Shown here piece after piece: positions 7,089-14,824 of a DNA stretch of 64,000 nucleotides. The position numbers and the translations under genes are program-made. The notes below the pieces were generated by a model. It was not told the DNA's origin. It did no database searches and was given only the letters and a program-made list of their open reading frames with translations. Within the stretch, counting starts at the first letter, position 1, and the number at the start of each line of letters is the position of its first letter. Origin of the DNA: CAKSHC01 sp045594545 (lineage in GTDB: Bacteria; Bacillota; Clostridia; Oscillospirales; UMGS1783); the NCBI GenBank assembly GCA_045594545.1, contig JAZNYQ010000094.1, positions 12,962 to 76,961 on the forward strand, written 5' to 3'.

Positions 7089-8834
7089 TTAGTATTTTTC
7101 GCGTTTTACGTAGGTTGTATGCAAAATCTCATGTGCCTTATGGCTACCCGGCTTCTCCAGATACTCATCATAGATACGCTTCACATCGGGGTTCTCATGG
7201 GACTTTCTGACCGGCAGATTGCGGTCATCTTCATACAAGCCGGCGGCACGAGCGGCACGAATGTCGATCTCATTACGAACCGATGCAGGCTGTATCGGCT
7301 GACCGCCACCGTTGACGCAACCACCGGGGCAGGCCATGATCTCAATGAAATCATATTCCTTTTCACCCGACTGTACGCTATTGAGCAACGCACGGGCATT
7401 GGCCAGACCGGAGGCAACCGCTACACGGATCTTGTTACCGGCCAGCTCATAGGTGGCTTCCTTGATGCCTTCCACACCGCGAACATCCTCAAAGTCAAGT
7501 TTCTTGAGGGGCTCTTTGGTGACAACCTCAGCGGCGGTACGCAGAGCGGCTTCCATAACACCGCCGGTAGCGCCAAAGATGGTGCCGGCACCGGAACCAA
7601 GACCGAACGGAGCATCGAACTCACCGTCAGGCAGATCATTGAAACGGATGCCGCACTTCTTGATCATACGGGCCAACTCACGAACGGTGAGAGCCACGTC
7701 GATATCATACAGACCTTCAACGGCCGTATTCTCGGTACGCTGAGCCTCAAACTTCTTAGCCGTACAAGGCATGATCGAAACGACAAAGATGTTCTTAGGA
7801 TCAATACCCATCTTCTCAGCATAATAGGTCTTAGCCACCGAACCGAACATGCCCTGCGGCGACTTGCAAGAGGACAGGTTCTGAATCATGTCAGGGAAAT
7901 AATACTCACAGAACTTGACCCAGCCGGGCGAGCAGGAAGTGATCAGCGGCAGATTCTCCTTCTTGGTGTAACGATCCAAGAACTCGGTAGCCTCTTCCAT
8001 GATGGTCAGGTCAGCCGTAAAGTTGGTATCGAACACGCCGTCAAAGCCGAGCATCTTCAGAGCGGATACCATTTTACCGGTCACGATCGTGCCGATAGGC
8101 AGACCGAATTCTTCACCCAGACCCACGCGAACGGCGGGAGCGGTCTGAACAATGACATGCTTCTCGGGATCATTCAGAGCGGCAAATACCTTTTCGGTAT
8201 CGTCACGCTCGGTCAGCGCGCCGGTCGGGCAGACCGTGATACACTGGCCGCAAGCAATACAAGAGGTATCGCCCAGACCGCAATCAAACGGAGAGCCGAT
8301 AACGGTAGCAAAACCACGCTCATTCGCACCGATAACGGATACCGACTGCAACTTCTGGCAGGCGGCCACACAACGGCGGCAGAGGATGCACTTAGCGTTG
8401 TTGCGGATCATATGGATGGCGCTATCGTCGATTTCGGTAGCGGTCATCTCACCCTCAAAGCGGTTCTCCACATCCACACCGTACTCTTTGCACAGAGCCT
8501 GCAGTTCGCAGTTCTGCGAACGAACGCAGGACAGACACTTCTTGTCGTGGTTGGACAGGATCAGTTCCAGCGTAGTGCGGCGAGCCTTGATAACCTTGGG
8601 GCTGTTGGTGATGACCTCCATACCCTCGTTTACGGGATATACGCAAGCAGCCACCAGGCTGCGAGCACCCTTGACCTCAACCATACACATACGGCAAGCG
8701 CCGATCTCATTGATGTCCTTTAAGTAGCACAGGGTCGGGATACTGACCCCGGCAATGCGAGCAGCCTCCAGAATGGTACTGCCCTTCGGCACGGAACATT
8801 CCACGCCGTTAATTTTAATTGTAACGTTTTCCAT
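7089..8834 (-). CDS. hndD: NAD(H)-linked [FeFe] hydrogenase catalytic subunit HndD/HydA
   Basis: A 581-residue catalytic subunit for reversible H2 production. Domains: N-terminal [2Fe-2S] (Cys36, 47, 50, 64), His/Cys [4Fe-4S] (DKKCLSCVRSQNC, about 97-109), two ferredoxin [4Fe-4S] motifs (CILCRRCVAAC about 149-159; CIACGQCITVC about 192-202), then the H-cluster domain with TSCSPGW (299-305), MPCTAKKFE (356-364) and MACPGGCVNGGG near 500, ending in a small-subunit-like tail. HndA and HndC would supply the NAD(H)/FMN side, a confurcating arrangement known for this class. The L1 motif has Ser as second residue of the usual Cys-Cys pair (see findings). Start ATG has a GGAGG-type site upstream and lies 14 bases after hndC. 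Confidence 0.97.
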   Translation of the reverse strand: MENVTIKINGVECSVPKGSTILEAARIAGVSIPTLCYLKDINEIGACRMCMVEVKGARSLVAACVYPVNEGMEVITNSPKVIKARRTTLELILSNHDKKCLSCVRSQNCELQALCKEYGVDVENRFEGEMTATEIDDSAIHMIRNNAKCILCRRCVAACQKLQSVSVIGANERGFATVIGSPFDCGLGDTSCIACGQCITVCPTGALTERDDTEKVFAALNDPEKHVIVQTAPAVRVGLGEEFGLPIGTIVTGKMVSALKMLGFDGVFDTNFTADLTIMEEATEFLDRYTKKENLPLITSCSPGWVKFCEYYFPDMIQNLSSCKSPQGMFGSVAKTYYAEKMGIDPKNIFVVSIMPCTAKKFEAQRTENTAVEGLYDIDVALTVRELARMIKKCGIRFNDLPDGEFDAPFGLGSGAGTIFGATGGVMEAALRTAAEVVTKEPLKKLDFEDVRGVEGIKEATYELAGNKIRVAVASGLANARALLNSVQSGEKEYDFIEIMACPGGCVNGGGQPIQPASVRNEIDIRAARAAGLYEDDRNLPVRKSHENPDVKRIYDEYLEKPGSHKAHEILHTTYVKREKY

Positions 8835-8848
8835 GAATCTGTTCCTCC

Positions 8849-10666
8849 TTACTGCTTGCTGATAGCCTTGAACTTACAATGATCCATGCAGGCGCTGCAC
8901 TTCACGCACTTGTCGGCAACGATCTCATAAGACGGAAGCTTATGGCCGGGAGCCACATAGTCAGTCTTAATGATGGTGTTAGCCGGGCAATTTCTGGCGC
9001 ACATGCCGCAACCGATACATTTATCCTTGTCAATCACAAAGGTCAACAGATCTTTACAAACACCGGCAGGACACTTCTTGTCCACCACGTGAGCTACATA
9101 CTCATCGCGGAAGAACTTGAGGGTCGACAACACGGGGTTAGGAGCCGTCTGACCAAGGCCGCACAAGGAGTTTTCTTTAATGTAATAGCAGAGTTCTTCC
9201 AACTCGTCGATATCTTCCAGGGTACCGTTGCCCTTGGTGATCTTATCCAGCTTCTCATACAGACGCTTGGTACCGACACGGCAGGGCGTGCACTTACCGC
9301 AGGACTCGTCCACGGTAAACTCGAGGAAGAACTTGGCCATATCTACCATACAGGTATCTTCGTCCATAACGATCAAGCCGCCCGAACCCATCATACAGCC
9401 GATAGCCGTGAGGTTATCGTAGTCAACGGGGGTGTCGATCAGGCTGGCCGGGATACAACCGCCGGAAGGACCGCCGGTCTGGGCCGCCTTGAACTTCTTG
9501 CCGTTGGGGATACCGCCGCCGATGTCCTCGATGATCTCACGAAGCGGAGTGCCCATCGGGATCTCAACCAGACCGGTATGCTCGATCTTACCACCCAAAG
9601 CAAATACCTTAGTGCCCTTGGACTTCTCGGTACCCATCGAAGCAAACCAATCGGCGCCACGCAGAATAATCTGAGGCACGTTAGCAAAGGTTTCCACGTT
9701 GTTTTCAACAGTCGGCTTGCCCCACAGCCCCTTAACGGCCGGATAAGGCGGACGGGGACGAGGCTCGCCACGCTTACCTTCGATCGAAGTCATCAGCGCC
9801 GTTTCTTCGCCGCAGACGAAAGCACCGGCACCCAGACGGATGAACAGATCGAAATCAAAGCCGGAACCGAAAATATTCTTGCCCAGCAGTCCATATTCAC
9901 GAGCCTGCTCGATCGCCATCTGCAAACGGGCAACGGCAATCGGATACTCGGCACGAACATAGACATAACCCTCGGTAGCACCGATGGCGTAACCGGCAAT
10001 GGTCATGGCTTCGATCAGACAATGGGGGTCACCCTCCAATACCGAACGGTCCATAAATGCACCGGGGTCGCCCTCGTCAGCGTTACAAACAACATACTTC
10101 TGATCGGCCTGATTGGGAGCAGTCAGCGCCCACTTGCGACCGGTCGGGAAACCGCCGCCGCCACGGCCACGAAGACCGGACTTGGTAATCTCATCAATAA
10201 CATCCTGAGGCTTCATCTCAGTAAGTACTTTGCCCAGAGCGGCATAGCCATCCATGACAATATACTCGTCAATACTCTCAGGGTTGATCACACCGCAGTT
10301 ACGAAGAACCACACGGTTCTGGCTCTTATAGAAAGCGGTATCGTTAAGAGATACATTGCCTTCCACAGGCGCATCCGAGCCGGTATCGTTGTACACCAAA
10401 CGATCGACCACACGGCCCTTAAGAAGATGCTCGGAAACAATTTCTTCTACGTCTTCGGGGGTTACGCGGCTGTAGAAGGTGCCATCGGGATGAACGATAA
10501 CTACAGGACCCAAAGCGCACAGACCGAAACAACCGGTCTGAACAACCTTGACTTCATCCTGCAAACCGTTGGCTTCGATGGACTTAGCAAATACATCCTG
10601 AATTTTTACGCTGCCCGAGGAGGTACAACCGGTACCGCCGCAGATCAGTACATGAGCACGAATCAT
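8849..10666 (-). CDS. hndC: NADH-binding flavoprotein subunit HndC/HydB (NuoF-like)
   Basis: A 605-residue diaphorase subunit of the soluble [FeFe] hydrogenase complex. It begins with a thioredoxin-fold [2Fe-2S] domain (ICGGTGC and TGCFGLCALGP). A NuoF core follows with the FMN loop RGRGGGGFPTGRKW, the NAD(H) region NADEGDPGAFMDRSVLEGDP and the [4Fe-4S] motif ESCGKCTPCRVG. It ends in a two-cluster ferredoxin domain (CIGCGMCARNCP and CVKCSACMDHC). FMN and NAD(H) bind here, and electrons are passed to or from HndD through the clusters. This architecture is typical of electron-bifurcating hydrogenases. It starts 24 bases downstream of hndB, so it is in the same operon. Confidence 0.97.
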   Translation of the reverse strand: MIRAHVLICGGTGCTSSGSVKIQDVFAKSIEANGLQDEVKVVQTGCFGLCALGPVVIVHPDGTFYSRVTPEDVEEIVSEHLLKGRVVDRLVYNDTGSDAPVEGNVSLNDTAFYKSQNRVVLRNCGVINPESIDEYIVMDGYAALGKVLTEMKPQDVIDEITKSGLRGRGGGGFPTGRKWALTAPNQADQKYVVCNADEGDPGAFMDRSVLEGDPHCLIEAMTIAGYAIGATEGYVYVRAEYPIAVARLQMAIEQAREYGLLGKNIFGSGFDFDLFIRLGAGAFVCGEETALMTSIEGKRGEPRPRPPYPAVKGLWGKPTVENNVETFANVPQIILRGADWFASMGTEKSKGTKVFALGGKIEHTGLVEIPMGTPLREIIEDIGGGIPNGKKFKAAQTGGPSGGCIPASLIDTPVDYDNLTAIGCMMGSGGLIVMDEDTCMVDMAKFFLEFTVDESCGKCTPCRVGTKRLYEKLDKITKGNGTLEDIDELEELCYYIKENSLCGLGQTAPNPVLSTLKFFRDEYVAHVVDKKCPAGVCKDLLTFVIDKDKCIGCGMCARNCPANTIIKTDYVAPGHKLPSYEIVADKCVKCSACMDHCKFKAISKQ

Positions 10667-10690
10667 AATTGTTTAACTCCTCCTCATTGG

Positions 10691-11062
10691 TTATGCTTTG
10701 TAATTGCCGATGGTAAATTCCGCAACCGGCTTGCCACCCTTGAGATGCTCCTCAACCACACGGGCGACCTTGTCGGCTGTCATTTTCACATAAGTAACCT
10801 TTTCCTGACCGGCCTCGAACACTTCAACAACCGGCTCAAACTGGCAGATACCGATGCAACCGGTCTGGGTCACAGTGATCTGACCGGCCAAGCCCTGATT
10901 GTTCACCTGCTCAACAAAAGCAGACAGGACGGGGCGGGCGCCGGCGGCAATACCGCAGGTAGCCATGCCGACAACGACACGCTTCTCACCGCTGCCTTCA
11001 CGCAGGGCGACTTTGTTCTGCATTTTTTCCTTGATTGCCTGGAGTTCTTCTAATGATTTCAT
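10691..11062 (-). CDS. hndB: [2Fe-2S] ferredoxin-like accessory subunit HndB
   Basis: A 123-residue protein with the thioredoxin-like [2Fe-2S] ferredoxin fold found as HndB beside HndA, C and D. Cysteine motifs are ATCGIAAGA near residue 36 and TGCIGICQFEP near residues 68-72. Only three cysteines are present; the usual four-ligand spacing C-x4-C...C-x3-C lacks its second cysteine. A cluster, if any, therefore needs another ligand, or the subunit is structural. An ATG 18 codons upstream has no ribosome site, whereas the one at 11062 follows AAAGGA, so I chose 11062. Its 5' part follows closely on the ATPase gene that ends at 11101. Confidence 0.88.
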   Translation of the reverse strand: MKSLEELQAIKEKMQNKVALREGSGEKRVVVGMATCGIAAGARPVLSAFVEQVNNQGLAGQITVTQTGCIGICQFEPVVEVFEAGQEKVTYVKMTADKVARVVEEHLKGGKPVAEFTIGNYKA

Positions 11063-11100
11063 AAGATTTATCCTTTCTTTGGAAAAATTATACTTTATTT

Positions 11101-11661
11101 TCAGGCCGTTTCCCAAGACTCATAAGCCTCAAGAAGCGAACCTTGAATCCATTGTAATACCTCAAAACTATTAAGAGGTACCTCACCCAACACGTCGCGC
11201 AACACGCGTGTGTCAAGTTCAACCGCTTCCCTTCCCGCACATTCATGTCGGAAAAGAAAATCGGTATCGGGATGTCCTTGAATCAGCGTCACCATCGTTC
11301 CGACCACATCCCCCAGCGGCGGGCAGTCAATGTGCGTATGATAAAATACCGCTTTTACCGTTGTACCGTGTTCTTGAGGATATTGTGCTTGATCCTTAGA
11401 TGCCACCGTTACCGTACCACCGGTCATTTCCGCTTCCAGTTTCAACAATGGCAATCCCAAACCAACGGGACGGGTCGTTCGTGTTGTATAAAAGGGATCA
11501 GTTACCCGACTTACCGTCTGGGCATCCATACCGCAACCGTCATCCCGAATGGTAATGGTCAGCCTTTCCTCGGTCTGATCCAGCAGGATCTCGGTTAATG
11601 ACGCGCCCGCTTTCACGGAATTTTCTGCAATATCCAAGATGTTGAGTGATAATTCTTTCAT
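11101..11661 (-). CDS. Histidine-kinase-like ATPase lacking sensor and phosphoacceptor domains
   Basis: A 186-residue GHKL-fold ATPase. The N-box is ILDIAENSVKAGA (about 9-21), the G1 box DDGCGMD (about 40-46), a DPFYTTR box follows, and the G2 box is GLGLPLLK (about 68-75). It resembles the catalytic domain of a sensor kinase, but there is no DHp phosphoacceptor helix, sensor domain or membrane segment. The C-terminal 100 residues are of unknown function. It overlaps the PHP gene by 4 bases and lies in the hydrogenase operon, so it is probably a soluble kinase or ATP-dependent partner in the H2-sensing module. What it phosphorylates is not known. Confidence 0.82.
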   Translation of the reverse strand: MKELSLNILDIAENSVKAGASLTEILLDQTEERLTITIRDDGCGMDAQTVSRVTDPFYTTRTTRPVGLGLPLLKLEAEMTGGTVTVASKDQAQYPQEHGTTVKAVFYHTHIDCPPLGDVVGTMVTLIQGHPDTDFLFRHECAGREAVELDTRVLRDVLGEVPLNSFEVLQWIQGSLLEAYESWETA

Positions 11662-12392
11662 CGTCCCCTCCTCAGATATTCAATCAGATTTTTCCGAACC
11701 AGCGCGCTGCTGTACGGTTCATCGTCCAGCTCCACGTAACCGTCCTTCTCCTTGATGTCCCACAAATAGTGCGCATCACTGCACGAGACCGCCACGCACC
11801 TGTCAAGCACATGGGCTTGTCGGTATTCCTCCTCCTTGGTTCCATCGTGGAATTCCACGCAGGTAAACTCAGGAAAGGTCGGGACCGTACCCAGGATGGA
11901 TATGATGCCATTGGCTTCCCGATCAATATGCGCCGGATAGCACACACCGCCGAAATGCTCAACCAAGCCGGGGGCCTCTTCGAGCGAAACGGTAGTGGCG
12001 TTACTGAGCAGATCCGGATCTTCACCGATGATCTCGTCGTTTTCATCCATGATCCATTGCTCACCGAAAATATCCGTTCGGTTGGCGATCCGAATCCGAC
12101 GTTTGTTGATCTCCTCATCGAACGCCATCGCCGCTTCCAATGTCGGAAACAGGCAGACCATGTGAATATCTTCCGCCGTCGTCAGTTCCATGCCGGGAAT
12201 CGGGATAATCCCGTGCTTGCGTGCCGCTTTGAAAAAGGCAGGACAGTTTCGGCAGGTATTATGATCGGTCAATGCCATGATCTGCAATCCGTTAAGCACT
12301 CCCATACCCACCAAATTGTTCGGTGTGTTTTCATTATCTCCGCAAGGAGACAGACAGGAATGAACGTGCAGATCGTAATAGTAGCGGTTCAT
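11658..12392 (-). CDS. PHP-domain phosphoesterase in the hydrogenase operon
   Basis: A 244-residue PHP-superfamily protein related to TrpH/YciV-type 3',5'-nucleoside phosphatases and other trinuclear metal phosphoesterases. The metal-ligand motifs look complete: DLHVHSCLSPCG (about 7-18), ALTDHNT (about 40), PGMELTTAEDIH (about 66-77), CYPAHID (about 150) and SCSDAH (about 208). It overlaps the upstream DRTGG gene by 4 bases and the downstream ATPase gene by 4 bases, so the three are translationally coupled. By context it may remove phosphate from a protein or small-molecule signal in H2 sensing; that role is inference. A housekeeping nucleotide phosphatase is the alternative. Confidence 0.87.
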   Translation of the reverse strand: MNRYYYDLHVHSCLSPCGDNENTPNNLVGMGVLNGLQIMALTDHNTCRNCPAFFKAARKHGIIPIPGMELTTAEDIHMVCLFPTLEAAMAFDEEINKRRIRIANRTDIFGEQWIMDENDEIIGEDPDLLSNATTVSLEEAPGLVEHFGGVCYPAHIDREANGIISILGTVPTFPEFTCVEFHDGTKEEEYRQAHVLDRCVAVSCSDAHYLWDIKEKDGYVELDDEPYSSALVRKNLIEYLRRGR

Positions 12393-12715
12393 AGGTTCTG
12401 CGCCAGCATCAGCGCCGTCTCATAGGCACTGCGCTCGCTTACCAGAATATTGATTCCCTTAGCACTCGCTAACGCCTCAACCCCATCATCCGGCATAACG
12501 TTTTCTGCCAGAATAATACAGGCCGTATCCGCCAGCGTAGCCACCGCCACGATGTTGTTGTTGGACATGATGGTGATCCAAGCTTGATCGGCTTGCGCAC
12601 GCCCCATGACCCAACTGAGAAGATCGCCGATGTAGACACCGGTTATCTCACGCTCACCGTCGGGAAGTGCGACTGCCTTCAAATTGGTCTTTTGTATCAA
12701 TTCGTTAACGGTCAC
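12389..12715 (-). CDS. DRTGG-domain protein (second copy)
   Basis: A 108-residue protein of the DRTGG-like fold, a small domain otherwise found in phosphotransacetylase and CBS-linked proteins. Visible features are MTVNELIQKTNL, the VYIGDLLSWVMGRA region near residue 30 and a repeated IVAVAT/CIILAENV hydrophobic core. The chosen start is GTG at 12715, which overlaps the 3' end of the hydrogenase gene by 11 bases and has a strong AGGAGGAG six bases upstream. A longer frame from 12757 has no such site. Its sister (14447-14809) lies three genes upstream. No catalytic residues are evident; a binding or scaffold role is inferred. Confidence 0.8.
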   Translation of the reverse strand: MTVNELIQKTNLKAVALPDGEREITGVYIGDLLSWVMGRAQADQAWITIMSNNNIVAVATLADTACIILAENVMPDDGVEALASAKGINILVSERSAYETALMLAQNL

Positions 12716-13994
12716 CTTGCTCCTCCTTCTGTGTGAGATATTGCTGTAACTTCTCACGCATGGTCAGTACACAATCGCTCATCTTGGCGGTTCCCCTCAC
12801 CACATCCTCGGCAAACGCACGACAAGTCGGTGCACCGCAAGAGCCGCAATCCAACCCCGGCAACTGATTGCGCAAAGACTGGATATCGGCCAGCATACGC
12901 ATGGACTTGGCCATGTTGTCGCTGAGCTGACTGATCGGCTGATACTCCGGTAATTCATCACAGAAATATTCTTCCGGAATATACTGCTGTTCAGGGGGAA
13001 GGAAGTTGCAGGATACCGGCATAAATCGCCGAAGTGCCTGCAAACGAGCTTTGGCAATGAATGGGTTTTGCACCGTCATGACTCCGCCCACGCAACCGCC
13101 GGTGCAGGCGTTGAGTTCCACAAACTCTACCTGCGGAATGTTTCCGTTCTCGATCTGATCCAGAACACGGATGACATTCTCGATCCCGTCCGCCGCCAGA
13201 TAATTGTCATTAAACAGCGCTGTTGACTCACCGCCGGAAGATGCCCAGCCGATTCCCATCATCCCCGACGAGGACAGGTCATCGATCTGGTCGGTGTATT
13301 TCATTTCATTGATCAACTGAAAATAGATATCGCTGATCGAAACCACCGCATCCACCTGACTCTTGTATTCTCCAAATCCGTTTTTTACATAACTGGCTTT
13401 GGCCGGACAGGGAGAAATAAAACAAACTCCGATTTCCTCGGGCTTAAACTCCGGATGCTCCTTCAAAGCCTTTTCCCGTGCCAGCTTCGCCGCCATTTCC
13501 ATGGGGGGAAGCATATGTAACACGTTATCCTGCAAGGAAGGAAACCGAAGCGAGATCAGTCGGACAACCACCGGACACGCTGAACTGATGACCGGCTTTT
13601 TTACCCCTTCTGTATTGAGATACAGCCGAGTATAGGCCGAGACCATTTCTGCCGCCTTGGATACCTCGTACACATCGTCAAACCCGATGCGTAACAGTCC
13701 GTTAAGCACATAGTCTACATCATCCAAATTGTCAAACTGACCGTAAAGACTGGGCGCCGGTAAGGCAATCTTCCATTTGAAAGCATCCATAGCGTCCAGT
13801 TTGCTGCATACCGCCTTTTTTGCTTTTTGTGGGCAGGTGCGGATACACTCGCCGCAATCAATGCAGCGCCCCTCGTTAATCACGGCCCGACCCTCTCGGA
13901 TTCGGATCGCTTCGGTGGGGCAATGCCGCAGGCAGGTGGTGCAGCCGGTACACTTATGTGTGTCCAGAAACACGGAATGCTCATATGTATGCAT
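12705..13994 (-). CDS. Putative H2-sensing [FeFe] hydrogenase (group C/D-like)
   Basis: A 429-residue H-cluster protein. Two N-terminal [4Fe-4S] motifs are CTGCTTCLRHC (15-25) and CIDCGECIRTC (44-54). The H-domain has SSACPVVV with ligand Cys140, SPCPAK with Cys196, and NACTGGCVGG with Cys297 and Cys301. A C-terminal single-cluster domain uses Cys383, 386, 391 and 408 (CGSCGAPTC). All four H-cluster ligands are kept, but the residue before Cys140, normally the proton-relay cysteine, is Ala139. That substitution is known from sensory-type (HydS) enzymes. No PAS domain is present, as described for group D. ATG at 13994 has AGGTAGG nine bases upstream; a TTG at 14000 is less favoured. Confidence 0.88.
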   Translation of the reverse strand: MHTYEHSVFLDTHKCTGCTTCLRHCPTEAIRIREGRAVINEGRCIDCGECIRTCPQKAKKAVCSKLDAMDAFKWKIALPAPSLYGQFDNLDDVDYVLNGLLRIGFDDVYEVSKAAEMVSAYTRLYLNTEGVKKPVISSACPVVVRLISLRFPSLQDNVLHMLPPMEMAAKLAREKALKEHPEFKPEEIGVCFISPCPAKASYVKNGFGEYKSQVDAVVSISDIYFQLINEMKYTDQIDDLSSSGMMGIGWASSGGESTALFNDNYLAADGIENVIRVLDQIENGNIPQVEFVELNACTGGCVGGVMTVQNPFIAKARLQALRRFMPVSCNFLPPEQQYIPEEYFCDELPEYQPISQLSDNMAKSMRMLADIQSLRNQLPGLDCGSCGAPTCRAFAEDVVRGTAKMSDCVLTMREKLQQYLTQKEEQGDR

Positions 13995-14024
13995 ATACAA
14001 CTACCTACCTGTTTATCATCGAGG

Positions 14025-14450
14025 TTATTCCAGATTGACACGCATGGTAATGCGTGTTCCCTTTCCAACCTCCGATTCGATCTCCATATGATCGGTATAT
14101 CGCTTCATGTTCGGCAGACCCATGCCGGCGCCAAAACCAAGCGATCGAATGTTATCAGGTGCCGTGGAGAATCCGGCCTGCATGGCTTGATCGATATCGG
14201 CAATACCGGGACCTTTATCTTCCAGTATGATCTCAATGGCCTCTTCATTGACCCGAACCTCGGCATGACCGCCACCGGCATGAATGACCATATTGATCTC
14301 ACCCTCATACATCGCAATAGACACCCGACGGATCATCTCCGGCGGAAGCCCTAATTGCCGCAGATTCTTTTTGATCTGCACCGATGCCTGACCGGCCGAA
14401 GTGAAATTCTCACCATCGACATCAAAGTGAAAGACCAGCCCTTCACTCAT
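14025..14450 (-). CDS. RsbW/RsbT-like serine-kinase-fold ATPase
   Basis: A 141-residue GHKL ATPase of the anti-sigma-factor kinase type. N-box AMYEGEINMVIHA (about 46-58), G1-like EDKGPGIAD (about 76-84) and G2 GFGAGMGLPNMKRYTD (about 104-119). Length and layout match RsbW, RsbT and SpoIIAB. No sigma factor or STAS anti-anti-sigma gene is adjacent; instead it lies directly upstream of the sensory hydrogenase and overlaps the preceding DRTGG gene by 4 bases. It may therefore phosphorylate a partner in response to the hydrogenase state. The partner is unknown, and DRTGG or PHP proteins in the same operon are candidates. Confidence 0.87.
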   Translation of the reverse strand: MSEGLVFHFDVDGENFTSAGQASVQIKKNLRQLGLPPEMIRRVSIAMYEGEINMVIHAGGGHAEVRVNEEAIEIILEDKGPGIADIDQAMQAGFSTAPDNIRSLGFGAGMGLPNMKRYTDHMEIESEVGKGTRITMRVNLE

Positions 14451-14809
14451 GACTGCACCCTCTTGACCTTGTTACCGACAAGGCCGTTGCTGTAAAGAAT
14501 ACCGCAGGCTTCATACATGCGTTTCTTTGTGGCCAACACCACAATGCCGCACTCCTGAGCCAAGCGCACCATTTCCGGCGTCGGCTCCTTGGCACGGACA
14601 AATACGATACAACGCATGTCCATCATTTCAGCCGTGCGAATCACCTGTGCATTGACAAGCCCCGTCAGCAATACCGCCTGATCCTTGACATACGCCAAAA
14701 CATCACTCATCATATCGCTGCCGCAAGCCGAATACACATGATCGCCCAACCGATCCTCGCCCGAGATCACACGGGCTTCCAGAAGTTCCTGTATTGTACA
14801 GATCTTCAT
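14447..14809 (-). CDS. DRTGG-domain protein (first copy)
   Basis: A 120-residue soluble protein with a DRTGG-like fold: MKICTIQELLEARVISGED at the N-terminus, YSACGSDMMSDVLAYVKD about 26-43, then LLTGLVNAQVIRTAEMM and a C-terminal IVVLATKKRMYEACGILY. It is the second gene of the operon, 15 bases after hndA, and overlaps the RsbW-like gene by 4 bases. The domain is associated with regulatory or ligand-binding functions but has no assigned reaction. Two diverged copies in one operon suggest a hetero-oligomer or two different ligands, which is inference. Confidence 0.82.
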   Translation of the reverse strand: MKICTIQELLEARVISGEDRLGDHVYSACGSDMMSDVLAYVKDQAVLLTGLVNAQVIRTAEMMDMRCIVFVRAKEPTPEMVRLAQECGIVVLATKKRMYEACGILYSNGLVGNKVKRVQS

Positions 14810-14824
14810 ACAGTCGTCATCCTC

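Noticed and set aside
6927..8723. Plus-strand frame (598 codons) opposite hndD
   Set aside because: Antisense to HndD with all cluster motifs; no ribosome site or family match.
8879..11053. Long plus-strand frame (724 codons) opposite hndC and hndB
   Set aside because: It is antisense to genes with complete cofactor motifs, and its product lacks recognisable domains. The codon pattern of the minus-strand genes leaves such frames open.
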